Positions 19,020 through 27,931 are shown, counted from the stretch's first letter. The stretch is 64,000 nucleotides of DNA from Rhizobium sp. 11515TR (GCF_002277895.1 NZ_CP022998.1:2337501-2401500), one strand, 5' to 3'. Notes: generated from the letters alone by a model not told the origin. Made by a program: numbers and translations.

Positions 19020-19880
19020 ATGACGACACCAGCTGCGCCTCGGAGCAATCGAGACATCTGCCTCGCCACGCTTCGCGACACCGATCGCGATCGTTATCTC
19101 GCCTGCCTGCTGGCACCGGAGGATAAACGCCCGGCACTTGCCGCGCTCTATGCCTTCAATGCAGAACTGGCCCGTATTCGCGATCTCGTCCATGAGCCGC
19201 TGCCCGGCGAAGTGCGGATGCAATACTGGCGCGATCTTCTCGAGGGACAATCCCACGGCTCAAGCGAGGCCAATCCGCTGGCCTCCGAGCTTCTGACAGC
19301 GATCGAGCAATACCGTCTGCCGCCCCAGACGCTGCTGGACATGATCGATGCGCGCATACTCGATCTCTACGATGACCCTTTGGAAAGCCGTAGCAGTCTG
19401 GAAGGCTATGCCGGCGAGACGGCTTCGGCCCTGATCCAGCTTGCGAGCCTGGTCTTGTCCGCCGACGAGGCGAAGCGCTCGGCCGATGCCGCCGGCCATG
19501 CCGGCGTTGCGCAGGCGATCGCCGGTCTGCTGCTCCTGATGCCGCTGCACCGCCATCGCGGCCAGCTCTACCTCCCGCTGGAGATCCTGGCGGCAACCGG
19601 GCTCGATCGCGACGGTTTTCTCGCCGGCGAGGAAAAGCCGCGCATTTCCGCGGCGATCGAGGCCTTCGCCGGTCTCGGTCGCGAGCATCTCGCCAAGGCG
19701 AGGGCGGCAGGCGCCATACCGCGGGCCGTATTCCCGGCGTTTCTGCCTGTCACCTTGGCCGAGCCTGTCTTGCAGAAGGCACAGAAGCTCGGAGCCGGCA
19801 TCTTCGATCACCCCCTGGTGCTGCCGCAATGGCGCCGGCAGCTGCGTATGGCGATAGCGTCGATCACAAAGAAAATCTAA
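19020..19880 (+). CDS. Squalene/phytoene synthase-family protein, probably non-catalytic (NDUFAF6 type)
   Basis: A 286-residue all-helical protein with the phytoene/squalene synthase fold (YAFNAELARIRDLVHEPLPGEVRMQYWRD, split here by function). In true synthases the first helix carries DDxxD and the second DxxxD before RGxxYLP. Here the corresponding stretches read RDLVHE and LMPLHRHRGQLYLP, so both aspartate clusters are missing. That loss fits the NDUFAF6 branch, which acts in complex I assembly rather than isoprenoid synthesis. It follows the Mth938-like gene by 17 bp, probably in the yajC-secDF transcript. No carotenoid or hopanoid genes are nearby. Confidence 0.8.
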   Translation: MTTPAAPRSNRDICLATLRDTDRDRYLACLLAPEDKRPALAALYAFNAELARIRDLVHEPLPGEVRMQYWRDLLEGQSHGSSEANPLASELLTAIEQYRLPPQTLLDMIDARILDLYDDPLESRSSLEGYAGETASALIQLASLVLSADEAKRSADAAGHAGVAQAIAGLLLLMPLHRHRGQLYLPLEILAATGLDRDGFLAGEEKPRISAAIEAFAGLGREHLAKARAAGAIPRAVFPAFLPVTLAEPVLQKAQKLGAGIFDHPLVLPQWRRQLRMAIASITKKI

Positions 19881-19955
19881 AATACACCAAGCTCGCGCAA
19901 GTCTCGGCGTCTATGGAGATGGCGGCACTTGATTTGCATTTCAGGGGGATCTGCC

Positions 19956-20417
19956 GTGGGTATTGTCGTCTGGTGCATACTGTTTGCGATTGTCATCTTC
20001 ATTGCCTATTACGCGACGCGCATGGCATCGCAGAACAAGGAAGACGGCCTGCACGATACCGGTCTTGCGATTCTGGAATTCGGCCGCGCTTTTCCGACGG
20101 AGGCCATTCGCCAGCTGCAGACGACTGCCGACGGGCAGGCGGTCTTCGTGCGTCTGCATGACGACAAGGCGGGGTTCATGCGCAATGTGCGCAATCATTT
20201 CAGCGTTCATGTGATCGAGCCGGGCAGGGCACGTGCCAAGATTTCGGCAACCGGACGCGGCTTGATCGTCGATTTCCTCGATGTGCCCCACCACAACGGC
20301 ACATTCGAATTCAAGACGCCTGCCGAAGCCGCGGAAGTGTCGCTCTGGCTGCTTGGCAATTATGTGGCGGGTGACGACGCCAAGCCGCAGGAGCAGGCGT
20401 CGCCGGCCAAGGCTTGA
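19956..20417 (+). CDS. Small membrane-anchored hypothetical protein
   Basis: 153 residues starting at GTG, with CAGGGGGAT eight bases upstream. One N-terminal transmembrane helix (GIVVWCILFAIVIFIAYYA) is followed by a soluble domain of about 115 residues that begins with GLHDTGLAILEFGRAFPTEAIRQL. The C-terminus is EEQASPAKA-like and polar. I recognise no family. It is read in the same direction as the phytoene-synthase-like gene, about 75 bp downstream, and converges on trmFO. A role in the membrane is likely but undefined. Confidence 0.7.
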   Translation: MGIVVWCILFAIVIFIAYYATRMASQNKEDGLHDTGLAILEFGRAFPTEAIRQLQTTADGQAVFVRLHDDKAGFMRNVRNHFSVHVIEPGRARAKISATGRGLIVDFLDVPHHNGTFEFKTPAEAAEVSLWLLGNYVAGDDAKPQEQASPAKA

Positions 20418-20450
20418 AAATCCCGAAAGCTTGGTCCCAAGCTCAGATTG

Positions 20451-21887
20451 TCAGGCGCTTTCCGCGAACATGGGCGCTTGCGCGCCAAGCCATCCGGCGC
20501 AATCGGCAAGCGCTCGCTTGGCGATGAGCTGGCGCTTCATGATGGTCTTGTCCTTGCCGCGAAAGCGTTTGACACCTTCCGGCTTGACGATCGAGCCTGG
20601 CTCCAGCTCCGGAAAAAGCCCGAAATTGATGTTCATCGGCTGGAAGGAACGCTTGCCGGGCTCCTCGTCGGAGACGATGTGGCCACCGGTGATGTGGTTC
20701 AGCAATGAGCCGAGCGCCGTGGTATCCGGCGGCAGCGACGGTGCTTCGCCCTTCCGCTCCGCTGCGGCGAAACGGCCGGCGAGCAGGCCGATGCTGGCGC
20801 TTTCGACATAGCCTTCGCAGCCTGTGATCTGGCCGGCGAAACGCAGGCCCGGGCGTGACTTCAAGACCAGCGAGCGGTCGAGCAAGGTTGGCGAGTTGAT
20901 GTAGGTGTTGCGGTGCAGTCCGCCGAGGCGGGCGAATTCTGCATTTTCGAGACCGGGAATCAGGCGGAAGATCTCTGCCTGCGCGCCGTATTTCAGCTTC
21001 GTCTGGAAGCCGACCATGTTGTAAAGCGTGCCGAGCGCATTGTCCTGACGCAGCTGCACGACGGCATAGGCCTTGACCGTGGGATTATGGGCATTGGTGA
21101 GCCCCATTGGCTTCATCGGCCCGTGGCGCAGTGTTTCGCGCCCGCGCTCCGCCATGACTTCGATCGGCAGGCAGCCGTCGAAATAGGGCGTGCCTTCCCA
21201 TTCCTTGAAGCCGACGGCATCGCCGGCGATCAGGGCATCGACGAAGGCATTGTACTGGGCTTCGTCCATCGGGCAGTTGATATAATCCTTGCCCGTGCCA
21301 CCCGGGCCGACCTTGTCGTAGCGCGACTGATACCAGCAGACATCCATGTTGATGCTGTCGCGATAGACGATCGGCGCGATGGCGTCGAAGAAGGCGAGTG
21401 CATCGGCACCGGTTTCGGCCTGGATGGCGCTCGCAAGGCCGGGCGCGGTCAGCGGTCCGGTGGCGATGATCGCCTGATCCCATTCCTTCGGAGGCAGCCC
21501 CTGGATTTCTTCACGGACGACTGAGATGAGCGGATGATTTGCAATCGCCCGCGTCACCGCAGCCGAGAAGCCGTCCCGATCGACAGCAAGCGCGCCGCCG
21601 GCTGGCACCTGGTGCTTGTCCGCGCATGCCATGATGAGCGAGCCGGCCATGCGCATTTCCGCATGGATGACGCCGACCGCATTGCTGGTGGCATCGTCGG
21701 AGCGGAACGAATTGGAACACACCAGCTCGGCAAGATCGTCCGTCTTGTGTGCTTCGGTGCCGCGCACGCCGCGCATTTCATGCAGGATGACGGGCACGCC
21801 GGCATTGGCGATCTGCCATGCGGCTTCCGAGCCGGCGAGACCGCCACCGATGACGTGGATAGGGGAGTGAGAAGTGATCTGTGTCAT
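20451..21887 (-). CDS. trmFO: tRNA m5U54 methyltransferase, folate/FAD-dependent TrmFO
   Basis: Makes ribothymidine at position 54 of the tRNA T-loop using methylenetetrahydrofolate and FADH2. The N-terminal dinucleotide-binding motif [17 protein letters not shown] is at about residues 9-25. [14 protein letters not shown] and the later [14 protein letters not shown] carry conserved cysteines expected in the reaction. [18 protein letters not shown] closes the family core. The start [12 protein letters not shown] at 21887 is preferred over 12 extra upstream codons. Length is 478 residues. It stands alone on the reverse strand. Confidence 0.96.
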   Translation of the reverse strand: MTQITSHSPIHVIGGGLAGSEAAWQIANAGVPVILHEMRGVRGTEAHKTDDLAELVCSNSFRSDDATSNAVGVIHAEMRMAGSLIMACADKHQVPAGGALAVDRDGFSAAVTRAIANHPLISVVREEIQGLPPKEWDQAIIATGPLTAPGLASAIQAETGADALAFFDAIAPIVYRDSINMDVCWYQSRYDKVGPGGTGKDYINCPMDEAQYNAFVDALIAGDAVGFKEWEGTPYFDGCLPIEVMAERGRETLRHGPMKPMGLTNAHNPTVKAYAVVQLRQDNALGTLYNMVGFQTKLKYGAQAEIFRLIPGLENAEFARLGGLHRNTYINSPTLLDRSLVLKSRPGLRFAGQITGCEGYVESASIGLLAGRFAAAERKGEAPSLPPDTTALGSLLNHITGGHIVSDEEPGKRSFQPMNINFGLFPELEPGSIVKPEGVKRFRGKDKTIMKRQLIAKRALADCAGWLGAQAPMFAESA

Positions 21888-22004
21888 GCGCGCGTCATTA
21901 TCACGGGCAGGCCGGCGATCCAATGCTTTGCTAAAGCATGCCGCGCAAAACTGCGCAGCGGTCTTATGGCAAACTTAGTCTCTGGTTCGCCAGCTTAATG
22001 CGAG

Positions 22005-22361
22005 CTACCTATCGAAAGGTCTTGAGGGCGGTTCTGCAAGAGTGATGCGGTTTCCGTCCGGGTCAATCAATTGGGCGATCTTTCCATAGTTGCCTTGCGA
22101 TTCACCCGTGAGCTTTACGCCAAAGTCCTCGAGCGATTTGCGAGCTTCATCCATTTTCGGCACGACAATGGTTAGCCTGCCGTACCCCGCATTCTCCTTG
22201 TCATGGAAGATTTGAATGTTCGCTCCTGCGACATTGCGCCATTGGATCAACCCATCCATGGGACGATCGTCAGGTCCTCGGTCGAAAAGTTGAGTATAGA
22301 ACGTTTCCGCCGTGTCCATGCTTGCCGTCGCGAGCGCGGCGTAAATTCCTTGGATTTGCAT
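22005..22361 (-). CDS. VOC-superfamily (glyoxalase-fold) protein
   Basis: A 118-residue protein with the paired beta-alpha-beta-beta-beta units of the vicinal oxygen chelate superfamily. The start MQIQGIYAALATASMDTAETFYTQLF and the end IAQLIDPDGNRITLAEPP show the pattern. The usual first metal-ligand histidine is not evident, and there is an HD at IQIFHDKENAG. Substrate is unknown; members include dioxygenases, lyases and resistance proteins. Upstream codons to 22499 are open but lack family text. It is isolated from its neighbours. Confidence 0.75.
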   Translation of the reverse strand: MQIQGIYAALATASMDTAETFYTQLFDRGPDDRPMDGLIQWRNVAGANIQIFHDKENAGYGRLTIVVPKMDEARKSLEDFGVKLTGESQGNYGKIAQLIDPDGNRITLAEPPSRPFDR

Positions 22362-22587
22362 TCTCCGCCTCCCTGCTAAAAGATCTCCACCTGTAAATGA
22401 GAAACGGGCGGTTCCGTTCCAATATCGCGCGTGATAGCGGCAGGGGCTATTTTCGTCTGCTGTGCACGGGCTGCTGCGAGACTGGACGGGTGGCAGCACT
22501 GATGTCCGGTAAGGGTGAGCGGCGCGCCAGTGATCAACTGAAACTCCGCGAGTCGACTAAAGTATACGGCGATCTGATCGCCAGAAT

Positions 22588-22612
22588 CAAAAACGGCGCC
22601 AAAAGGCGCCGT
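22588..22612 (-). terminator. Terminator of the first DUF1127 gene
   Basis: ACGGCGCC and GGCGCCGT form a perfect 8-bp stem around AAAA. On the reverse strand the stem is followed by TTTTTG. It lies 30 bp after the DUF1127 stop at 22642. Confidence 0.8.
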
Positions 22613-22641
22613 CTTGAGGCAGTCTGCTCAGTCCGCTCCTA

Positions 22642-22785
22642 TTAACGGAAAGAACGAGCAGCGATGTTGCGGATTTCGTAGCGGCTGACGCCAATGTCCG
22701 AAAGGGTCTGGCTGGAGAGGTTGCCAAGTTCGTTCAGGGTACGGCGGTAGCTGATCCAGTTCTTTGCAATGCGAAGCGGGTTCAT
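22642..22785 (-). CDS. DUF1127 small basic protein
   Basis: A 47-residue ORF: it begins MNPLRIAKNWISYRRTLNEL and ends with SRYEIRNIAARSFR. The pattern is that of DUF1127 proteins: an N-terminal basic/aromatic helix, then L-x-x-x-G-[IV]-x-R-x-[DE]-I. GGAAAAG lies five bases before the ATG. Small DUF1127 proteins in alphaproteobacteria have been tied to stress responses and RNA metabolism (CcaF1 in Rhodobacter). A second DUF1127 gene and a CCUCCUCCC-type RNA lie upstream on the same strand. A consensus-like promoter and a terminator bracket the gene, so it is likely its own transcript. Confidence 0.85.
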   Translation of the reverse strand: MNPLRIAKNWISYRRTLNELGNLSSQTLSDIGVSRYEIRNIAARSFR

Positions 22786-22846
22786 GATCTTTTCCTCGGT
22801 ATCTTGTTTGCGGGCGGTGTAATTACCGCCTCAGCGCTTGCACTCT

Positions 22847-22875
22847 ATATAGGCGCGAAGGGGCTGATTGTGCAG
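22847..22875 (-). promoter_or_regulatory. Candidate promoter of the first DUF1127 gene
   Basis: On the reverse strand CTGCAC is followed after 17 bp by CTATAT, close to the rhizobial CTTGAC-N17-CTATAT consensus. The -10 lies about 60 bp before the ATG at 22785. Confidence 0.5.
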
Positions 22876-23013
22876 TGCAAAGAAGATGCGTCTGCTATGC
22901 ATTTGTGCAATATGACGCCCAAAAAGCAGACGATGCTTAAAATTTGTGTGCTTTGCAGATAAGGAATAGCTCGCGATGGAATTGACCATGCTGCGCTTGC
23001 TCAGTCGATAAGC

Positions 23014-23052
23014 AAAAAAGAACGCCCGCCGCGGAGGTCCGCAACGGGCGTT
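23014..23052 (-). terminator. Terminator of the second DUF1127 gene
   Basis: AACGCCCG pairs with CGGGCGTT, with an inner GCGG/CCGC stem. On the reverse strand the hairpin runs into CTTTTTTGC. It lies about 40 bp after the stop at 23090. Confidence 0.8.
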
Positions 23053-23089
23053 GAGAAGGCTTTCGCTATTGGGCGAAGCCTATCGGCTG

Positions 23090-23236
23090 TTAACGGCCGG
23101 TGGCTTCGCGGGCAACGCGATGGATGTCGGCGCGGTCGATACCGAGGTCGTGCAGTTCACGCGAGCTCATGCGGCCGAGTTCGTTAACGGTCTGACGATA
23201 CTTGCGCCAGTTGTTGAAAGAGCGGGTCAGGTTCAT
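23090..23236 (-). CDS. DUF1127 small basic protein
   Basis: A 48-residue ORF starting MNLTRSFNNWRKYRQTVNEL and continuing with SSRELHDLGIDRADIHRVARE. The LxDLGIDRxDI core is the DUF1127 signature. AAGGGA lies six bases before the ATG. It shares the family with the 47-residue protein 300 bp downstream, but the two differ at most positions outside the core, so they are not a recent duplication. Basic residues suggest nucleic acid binding, as proposed for CcaF1. Upstream on the same strand is the three-hairpin RNA at 23665-23785. Confidence 0.87.
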   Translation of the reverse strand: MNLTRSFNNWRKYRQTVNELGRMSSRELHDLGIDRADIHRVAREATGR

Positions 23237-23664
23237 TGTAGTCCCTTTCGATGATGAAGGGATCGAGCAGTTCCGTGATTGGTTCCGTCGTCGATCTAAT
23301 GGATTTAAATATATGCTGCGGCGCGAAAACTAAAAGAGCGAAAGCTTCATGTCACCTATGCGCCATATGCAAGTCTTGTGGGCGCCTTGCCTAAGATGGT
23401 GGCTGCTTTGTGTGCATATCGCGGCCAAAGCTGGTCCGTCGCCGGAAGCAATCCCGCGCCAGTGTCAGCCATTTCGAAGCGTTTGCCGGTAGCCGCCCAC
23501 TTTTGGCCACCTTTTCGCTAGCCTTGCTGTCTTGGAAGGGCAGATGTTGCCGCGAACTGCCGCGCAGCGGTTCAGGAAGTGAGCTTGAGACTCTTCCCAT
23601 ATTGGCAATTGCCGTCTGATGGCCGGCATGAGCATCCGTTCAGTATAAACCGATTTAGGTGCGT
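23237..23664. other. Intergenic stretch between DUF1127 gene and small RNA
   Basis: About 430 bp with no ORF that looks real on either strand. Short open frames here lack ribosome sites and family text. The part next to 23236 must carry the DUF1127 leader and promoter, but I see only an AT-rich CATATA-like element near 23310. Confidence 0.5.
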
Positions 23665-23785
23665 AAAAAACAACGCCCACCGCGGGAGGAGGATGCGGTG
23701 GGCGTCATTTGAGATGATTGACGACTGGGAGGAGGAGTGTCGTCAATCTATCGAAGCGCACTGGGAGGAGGAGTGTGCGGCTCCG
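23665..23785 (-). ncRNA. Alpha-r14/cuckoo-type small RNA with three CCUCCUCCC hairpin loops
   Basis: On the reverse strand three successive hairpins each show ACTCCTCCTCCCA or ATCCTCCTCCC in the loop. Hairpin 1 has stem 23775-23779/23757-23761, hairpin 2 has a perfect 9-bp stem 23740-23748/23716-23724, and hairpin 3 has a perfect 11-bp stem 23695-23705/23673-23683. Hairpin 3 is followed by TGTTTTTTAC, so it doubles as terminator. CCUCCUCCC is complementary to Shine-Dalgarno sequence. This architecture matches the alpha-r14 family of rhizobia (NfeR1 in Sinorhizobium) and the cuckoo RNAs of other alphaproteobacteria, which silence many mRNAs, including transporter mRNAs. The 5' end is uncertain. 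Confidence 0.85.
23673..23705 (-). terminator. Intrinsic terminator forming the last hairpin of the small RNA
   Basis: ACGCCCACCGC and GCGGTGGGCGT pair perfectly around an 11-base loop; the reverse strand then reads TGTTTTTTACGC. The loop itself carries CCTCCTCCC. Confidence 0.85.
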
Positions 23786-24112
23786 AATATCGTGTCGGGA
23801 TATTCCATCCCCAGGCTTGGTCCGACTTGCATCGGCTTGGCGCGCCACCGCCGTCTTGTTATTTGATAAATAGTATGACTTTTTGAATTTGTGCAGCGCA
23901 ATAATTTCATGGGAGGCATGAGCTGGGCGCATATCTTTAATCGGTATCTCTTTACCGGCCATCAAGATACTGCATGATCCCTTAATTCCGTATTAATATG
24001 GCACATATTCCTGTGAGCCGAAGCCTCTGCCAGAACCGCTCGGCTCGCATCGATTGGACGGCGATTTGTGCTAACTCTGTCGCGGGCAGAATCGCAGCGA
24101 GGGGAGCCGCGC
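23786..24112. other. Intergenic stretch between the small RNA and the DUF2157 gene
   Basis: About 330 bp, AT-rich around 23860-24000, between divergent transcripts. It must hold the small RNA promoter and the promoter of the DUF2157 gene. I see no convincing -35/-10 pair for either and no gene. Confidence 0.5.
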
Positions 24113-25252
24113 ATGTATAGGGGCAGGCTGGAGCGGGATCTCAAGATCTGGACGAACAAGGGGCTGGTCGACGCGGGGACGGCGAAAGCCATCCTCAGCG
24201 AGTATGACGGTCGTCAGACGAGTTTCAGCGCCGGCCGGGTGCTGACCATCATTGCCGCCGTGCTTCTCGGCCTTGCCATCTTGCTGTTCATCTCCGCAAA
24301 TTGGGAGGCACTCCCGAGAATTGCCCGTCTGCTGGGGCTGGTTGCGATGATATGGGCTTTCTATCTTGCGGCGGCATATCTGTTAGCCCAGGGTCGCTCC
24401 ATCGTTGCCGCTGCATTGTTGATTCTCGGCACCTTGAGTTTCGGTGGCGCCATGGCGCTGGTTGGCCAGATGTACAATCTGTCTGGCGACGAACTAAGAA
24501 TGATGCTCGTCTGGTTCGCCGCGGCCTGCATTGTTGCGGCGTTGTTTCGTTCCTCGGCGCAGGTCGGGCTTGCCGGTTTTCTCGCCTGGGCATTTTGCGG
24601 CGTCTATCTCTGGGGGCATTTCGACGAATGGTATGGGATCATGCCCTGGATGCCGCCTCTGATGGCCATGGTCGTGATCGTGCTTGTCCGCTATGCCGAC
24701 GCGTCCATGGCTCGGCATCTGGCCTATCTCATGCTCGTCGGCTGGCTGACATGGCTGTTCGGCCGCCATGAGGGATTGAATACCGCGATCCTGTTTGCCG
24801 CTCTCGGCTTGGCGGCGTTTCTCGCCGTCAGCGTTCCCGCATCGCCGCTGGTGCCCTTTGCCCGCACAGCCGGCGCCGCGCCGGCCTTCTACACCTTTCT
24901 GATCGCATCGATCGGCTTCTTCCTCGTCCATGCCGAGATCAGCAACGGCTCCTTTGAGAACAATGTCTGGGTCGAGGACAAATTGCCGCTCGTCATCGTG
25001 GCGGCAGCAACACTGGCGAGTTCCGTGGTCGCCATCGCGCTCAGCGGCCGCGACAACGGCGCGGTGCGCTATCTCGCCTATTTCGTCTTCTCCTGCGAGA
25101 TTCTTTACCTCGCCAGCGAGACGATCGGCTCGATCATCGGCACGGCGGGGTTCTTCCTCGTCGCCGGCTTGCTGGTGGCGATTGCCGCCTGGCTGGTCAT
25201 CCAGCTGGAACGGCGTTTTTCCGATAATCGCGGGCAGGGGACGCGGGCATGA
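24113..25252 (+). CDS. DUF2157 multi-pass membrane protein
   Basis: About 379 residues. The N-terminal cytoplasmic segment (RLERDLKIWTNKGLVDAGTAKAIL) is the DUF2157 domain. It is followed by at least ten hydrophobic helices from about residue 43, starting VLTIIAAVLLGLAILLFISANW. I start at ATG 24113 (MYRGRLERDL), preceded by GAGGGGAG; 15 upstream codons are open. The stop overlaps the next start by four bases (ATGA), so it is coupled with a GDYXXLXY protein. This pair recurs in many bacteria; its function is unknown. Confidence 0.85.
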   Translation: MYRGRLERDLKIWTNKGLVDAGTAKAILSEYDGRQTSFSAGRVLTIIAAVLLGLAILLFISANWEALPRIARLLGLVAMIWAFYLAAAYLLAQGRSIVAAALLILGTLSFGGAMALVGQMYNLSGDELRMMLVWFAAACIVAALFRSSAQVGLAGFLAWAFCGVYLWGHFDEWYGIMPWMPPLMAMVVIVLVRYADASMARHLAYLMLVGWLTWLFGRHEGLNTAILFAALGLAAFLAVSVPASPLVPFARTAGAAPAFYTFLIASIGFFLVHAEISNGSFENNVWVEDKLPLVIVAAATLASSVVAIALSGRDNGAVRYLAYFVFSCEILYLASETIGSIIGTAGFFLVAGLLVAIAAWLVIQLERRFSDNRGQGTRA

Positions 25253-25863
25253 CCGATGTCACCGAGAAGAGTCTGAGCATGGGTTCCCACCGCCTGTGGA
25301 TGGCCGCCATCGTCGTTGCTGCTCTGCAGACGGCGGTTCTTGGCTACATGGTCGGCGAGCGAGCCTGGGGCCTGCGGAGCGGCGTCGAGGTTCTCTTGAA
25401 GACTGCGCCGGTCGATCCGCGCGACCTTCTGCGCGGCGACTACGTAACCTTGAACTACGACATCTCACGGGTTCCATTCTCGACGATGGTCGAGGGACCA
25501 CCGAAAATGAACCGAAATGCCGCGATATTGTCCGTTCGCCTGAAGAAGCAGGATGACGGTTACTGGGGTATCGTCGAATCATCCTTTGGAAAGCTCGATC
25601 CGAAGCCCAATACGGTCGTGCTCAAAAGCCTGCCTGTCGACTATGTTTTCTATGGCGATGCCACCGATCCCCAGCAGGCGATTGTCGGGGTCACCTACGG
25701 CATCGAGCGCTACTATGTGCCCGAAGGGCAGGGGCACGATATCGAGAGCGCCCGCAACGCCAATCGCGTCGCCATCGCGGCGCGGGTGTCTTCCGATGGG
25801 GTTGCCCATATCAGAAGCCTGCTTCTCGACGGCAAATCCGTCTATGAGGAACCGCTTTACTGA
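25249..25863 (+). CDS. GDYXXLXY domain membrane-anchored protein
   Basis: 204 residues with one N-terminal transmembrane helix (LWMAAIVVAALQTAVLGYMVG) and an extracytoplasmic domain. The signature DLLRGDYVTLNYDIS is at about residues 60-74 and gives the family its name. Translation is coupled to the DUF2157 membrane protein through an ATGA overlap, which suggests that both form one membrane complex. No enzymatic motif is visible. The family is often described as uncharacterised membrane-anchored proteins. Confidence 0.85.
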   Translation: MTDVTEKSLSMGSHRLWMAAIVVAALQTAVLGYMVGERAWGLRSGVEVLLKTAPVDPRDLLRGDYVTLNYDISRVPFSTMVEGPPKMNRNAAILSVRLKKQDDGYWGIVESSFGKLDPKPNTVVLKSLPVDYVFYGDATDPQQAIVGVTYGIERYYVPEGQGHDIESARNANRVAIAARVSSDGVAHIRSLLLDGKSVYEEPLY

Positions 25864-26007
25864 CGATATCTGCGCAAAGAGTCCCGATAAGCTTGAGCCT
25901 CGTCGCGGAACCGTCATTTTTCCTTTGCGTGGTTTGAAACGGGTGATATAGAGACGCCGCGCTCCGGAAGCCCCCATGGGCAGGCATCGCCATGCGGTTT
26001 TGGGAAC

Positions 26008-26092
<85 letters not shown>

Positions 26093-26371
26093 ACACTGTC
26101 TTGTGGACGGGGGGAGGCTCAAGAAGCCTGTCTTCCGATATGCCGCAAGACGCGCATCTTGCCCAAAGCATCCCGCTTTCGATGAGGAAAGTGGATAAGA
26201 TGTTTTGGCTCGTGACGGGATAGAGCCGCCTTTTGCGCGTTCGTTCGAAGGCGCGGCGCTCTGGCAAGATGAAAGAGAATTGCATCCAAGCCACGCTCGG
26301 GATTTTCCGGCGTCGTGCTCATCGAAACGAACGGCAGGCTGGGCACGGCCGCCATGAATGAAGGTAGGACA

Positions 26372-27859
26372 ATGCAGGTTATCGAAACGCTCGCTGAAGG
26401 GCTGAAGCGCGAAATCAAGGTGGTCATCCCGGCCAAGGACATGGAAGTGCGCATGAACGAGCGCCTGGCCGAGGTCAAGGACAAGGTCCGCATCAACGGC
26501 TTCCGTCCGGGCAAGGTTCCGGTCTCGCACCTGAAGAAGGTTTACGGCAAGTCGATCATGGCCGACCTCGTGAACGAAATCGTTCGTGACCAGCCGCCGG
26601 CGATCCTGACCGAGCGCGGCGAAAAGTCGGCAACTCAGCCGGAAATCGCCATGACCGAAGACCAGGAAGAGGCAGAAAAGATCCTCTCTGCTCAGGCCGA
26701 TTTCGAATTCACGCTGTCTTATGAAGTCATCCCGGCGATCGAACTGAAGCCGGTCAACGGCATCAAGGTCACCCGCGAAGTCGCTGAGATCGGCGAAGAA
26801 GAAGTGACCGAGCAGATCCTCAAGATCGCCGAGAGCGCCCGCAGCTACGAAACCAAGAAGGGCAAGGCTGCTAACGGCGACCGCGTCACCATCGATTACC
26901 TCGGCAAGGTCGACGGCGTTGCCTTCGACGGCGGCAAGGACGAAGACGCACAGCTCGTTCTCGGCTCCAACCGCTTCATCCCGGGCTTCGAAGAGCAGCT
27001 CGTCGGCCTCAAGGCTGGCGATGAGAAGGTCATCACCGTAACCTTCCCGGCCGATTATCCGGCCAAGAACCTCGCCGGCAAGGAAGCTACCTTCGACATT
27101 AACGTCAAGGAAGTTGCAGCCCCCGGCGAAATCGAAATCAACGACGAACTCGCTACCAAGCTCGGTCTGGAATCGGCCGATCGCCTGAAGGAGATCGTTC
27201 GCGGTCAGATCGAAAGCCAGTATGGCTCGGTCACCCGCCAGAAGGTCAAGCGCCAGATCCTCGACCAGCTCGACGAAATGTATCAGTTCGACACGCCGCA
27301 GAAGCTGGTCGACGCTGAATTCGCCAGCATCTGGCGCCAGATCGAAACCGATCTCAACGAATCCGGCAAGACCTTCGAAGACGAAGACACCACCGAAGAG
27401 AAGGCTCGCGAGGAATACCGCAAGCTTGCTGAGCGTCGCGTTCGCCTCGGCCTCGTTCTCTCCGAAATCGGCGAAAAGGCCGGCGTCGAAGTCAGCGAAG
27501 ACGAACTGCAGCGCGCTCTCTACGCACAGCTCCAGCAGTTCCCAGGCCAGGAAAAGGAAATCTTGGAATTCTTCCGCAACACGCCCGGCGCTTCCGCCAA
27601 CCTGCGCGCCCCGATCTTCGAAGAAAAGGTCATCGACCACCTGCTGACCGAGGTCAAGGTCACGGACAAGACCGTTTCCAAGGAAGCGCTGTTGGCTGAC
27701 GACGAAGCCGAAGACAAGCCGGCTGCCAAGAAGGCCTCTCCGAAGAAGAAGGCTGCCAAGGCTGAAGCAACCGAAGCTGCCGCCGAAGGCGAAGAAGCTG
27801 CGGCTCCGAAGAAGAAGGCTGCTCCGAAGAAGAAGGCTGCTGAAGACAGCGCCGAATAA
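26372..27859 (+). CDS. tig: Trigger factor
   Basis: Ribosome-bound chaperone and peptidyl-prolyl isomerase that receives nascent chains. The N-terminal ribosome-binding domain has the signature [19 protein letters not shown] at about residues 43-61. The FKBP-like PPIase domain (about 160-245) includes [19 protein letters not shown]. The C-terminal chaperone domain follows, and a Lys/Ala/Glu-rich tail of about 55 residues ([15 protein letters not shown]) closes the 495-residue protein; such tails are frequent in rhizobia. The start [17 protein letters not shown] is the family start; 19 upstream codons are open but not used. Codon use is strongly biased, as in highly expressed genes. Confidence 0.97.
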   Translation: MQVIETLAEGLKREIKVVIPAKDMEVRMNERLAEVKDKVRINGFRPGKVPVSHLKKVYGKSIMADLVNEIVRDQPPAILTERGEKSATQPEIAMTEDQEEAEKILSAQADFEFTLSYEVIPAIELKPVNGIKVTREVAEIGEEEVTEQILKIAESARSYETKKGKAANGDRVTIDYLGKVDGVAFDGGKDEDAQLVLGSNRFIPGFEEQLVGLKAGDEKVITVTFPADYPAKNLAGKEATFDINVKEVAAPGEIEINDELATKLGLESADRLKEIVRGQIESQYGSVTRQKVKRQILDQLDEMYQFDTPQKLVDAEFASIWRQIETDLNESGKTFEDEDTTEEKAREEYRKLAERRVRLGLVLSEIGEKAGVEVSEDELQRALYAQLQQFPGQEKEILEFFRNTPGASANLRAPIFEEKVIDHLLTEVKVTDKTVSKEALLADDEAEDKPAAKKASPKKKAAKAEATEAAAEGEEAAAPKKKAAPKKKAAEDSAE

Positions 27860-27887
27860 TCGGTCTTTCTTCTGGACTGACATTGAG

Positions 27888-27914
27888 CCCTGCCGGAAAC
27901 GGCGGGGTTTTTTG
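27888..27914 (+). terminator. Terminator of tig
   Basis: CCCTGCCG and CGGCGGGG pair around GAAA and are followed by TTTTTTG. It starts 28 bp after the stop codon. Confidence 0.85.
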
Positions 27915-27931
27915 TTGTGTCGCCATAATGC

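Noticed and set aside
23705..23965. 86-codon reverse open frame across the small RNA
   Set aside because: It runs through the three hairpins; the paired stems and terminator explain the sequence better, and there is no family text.
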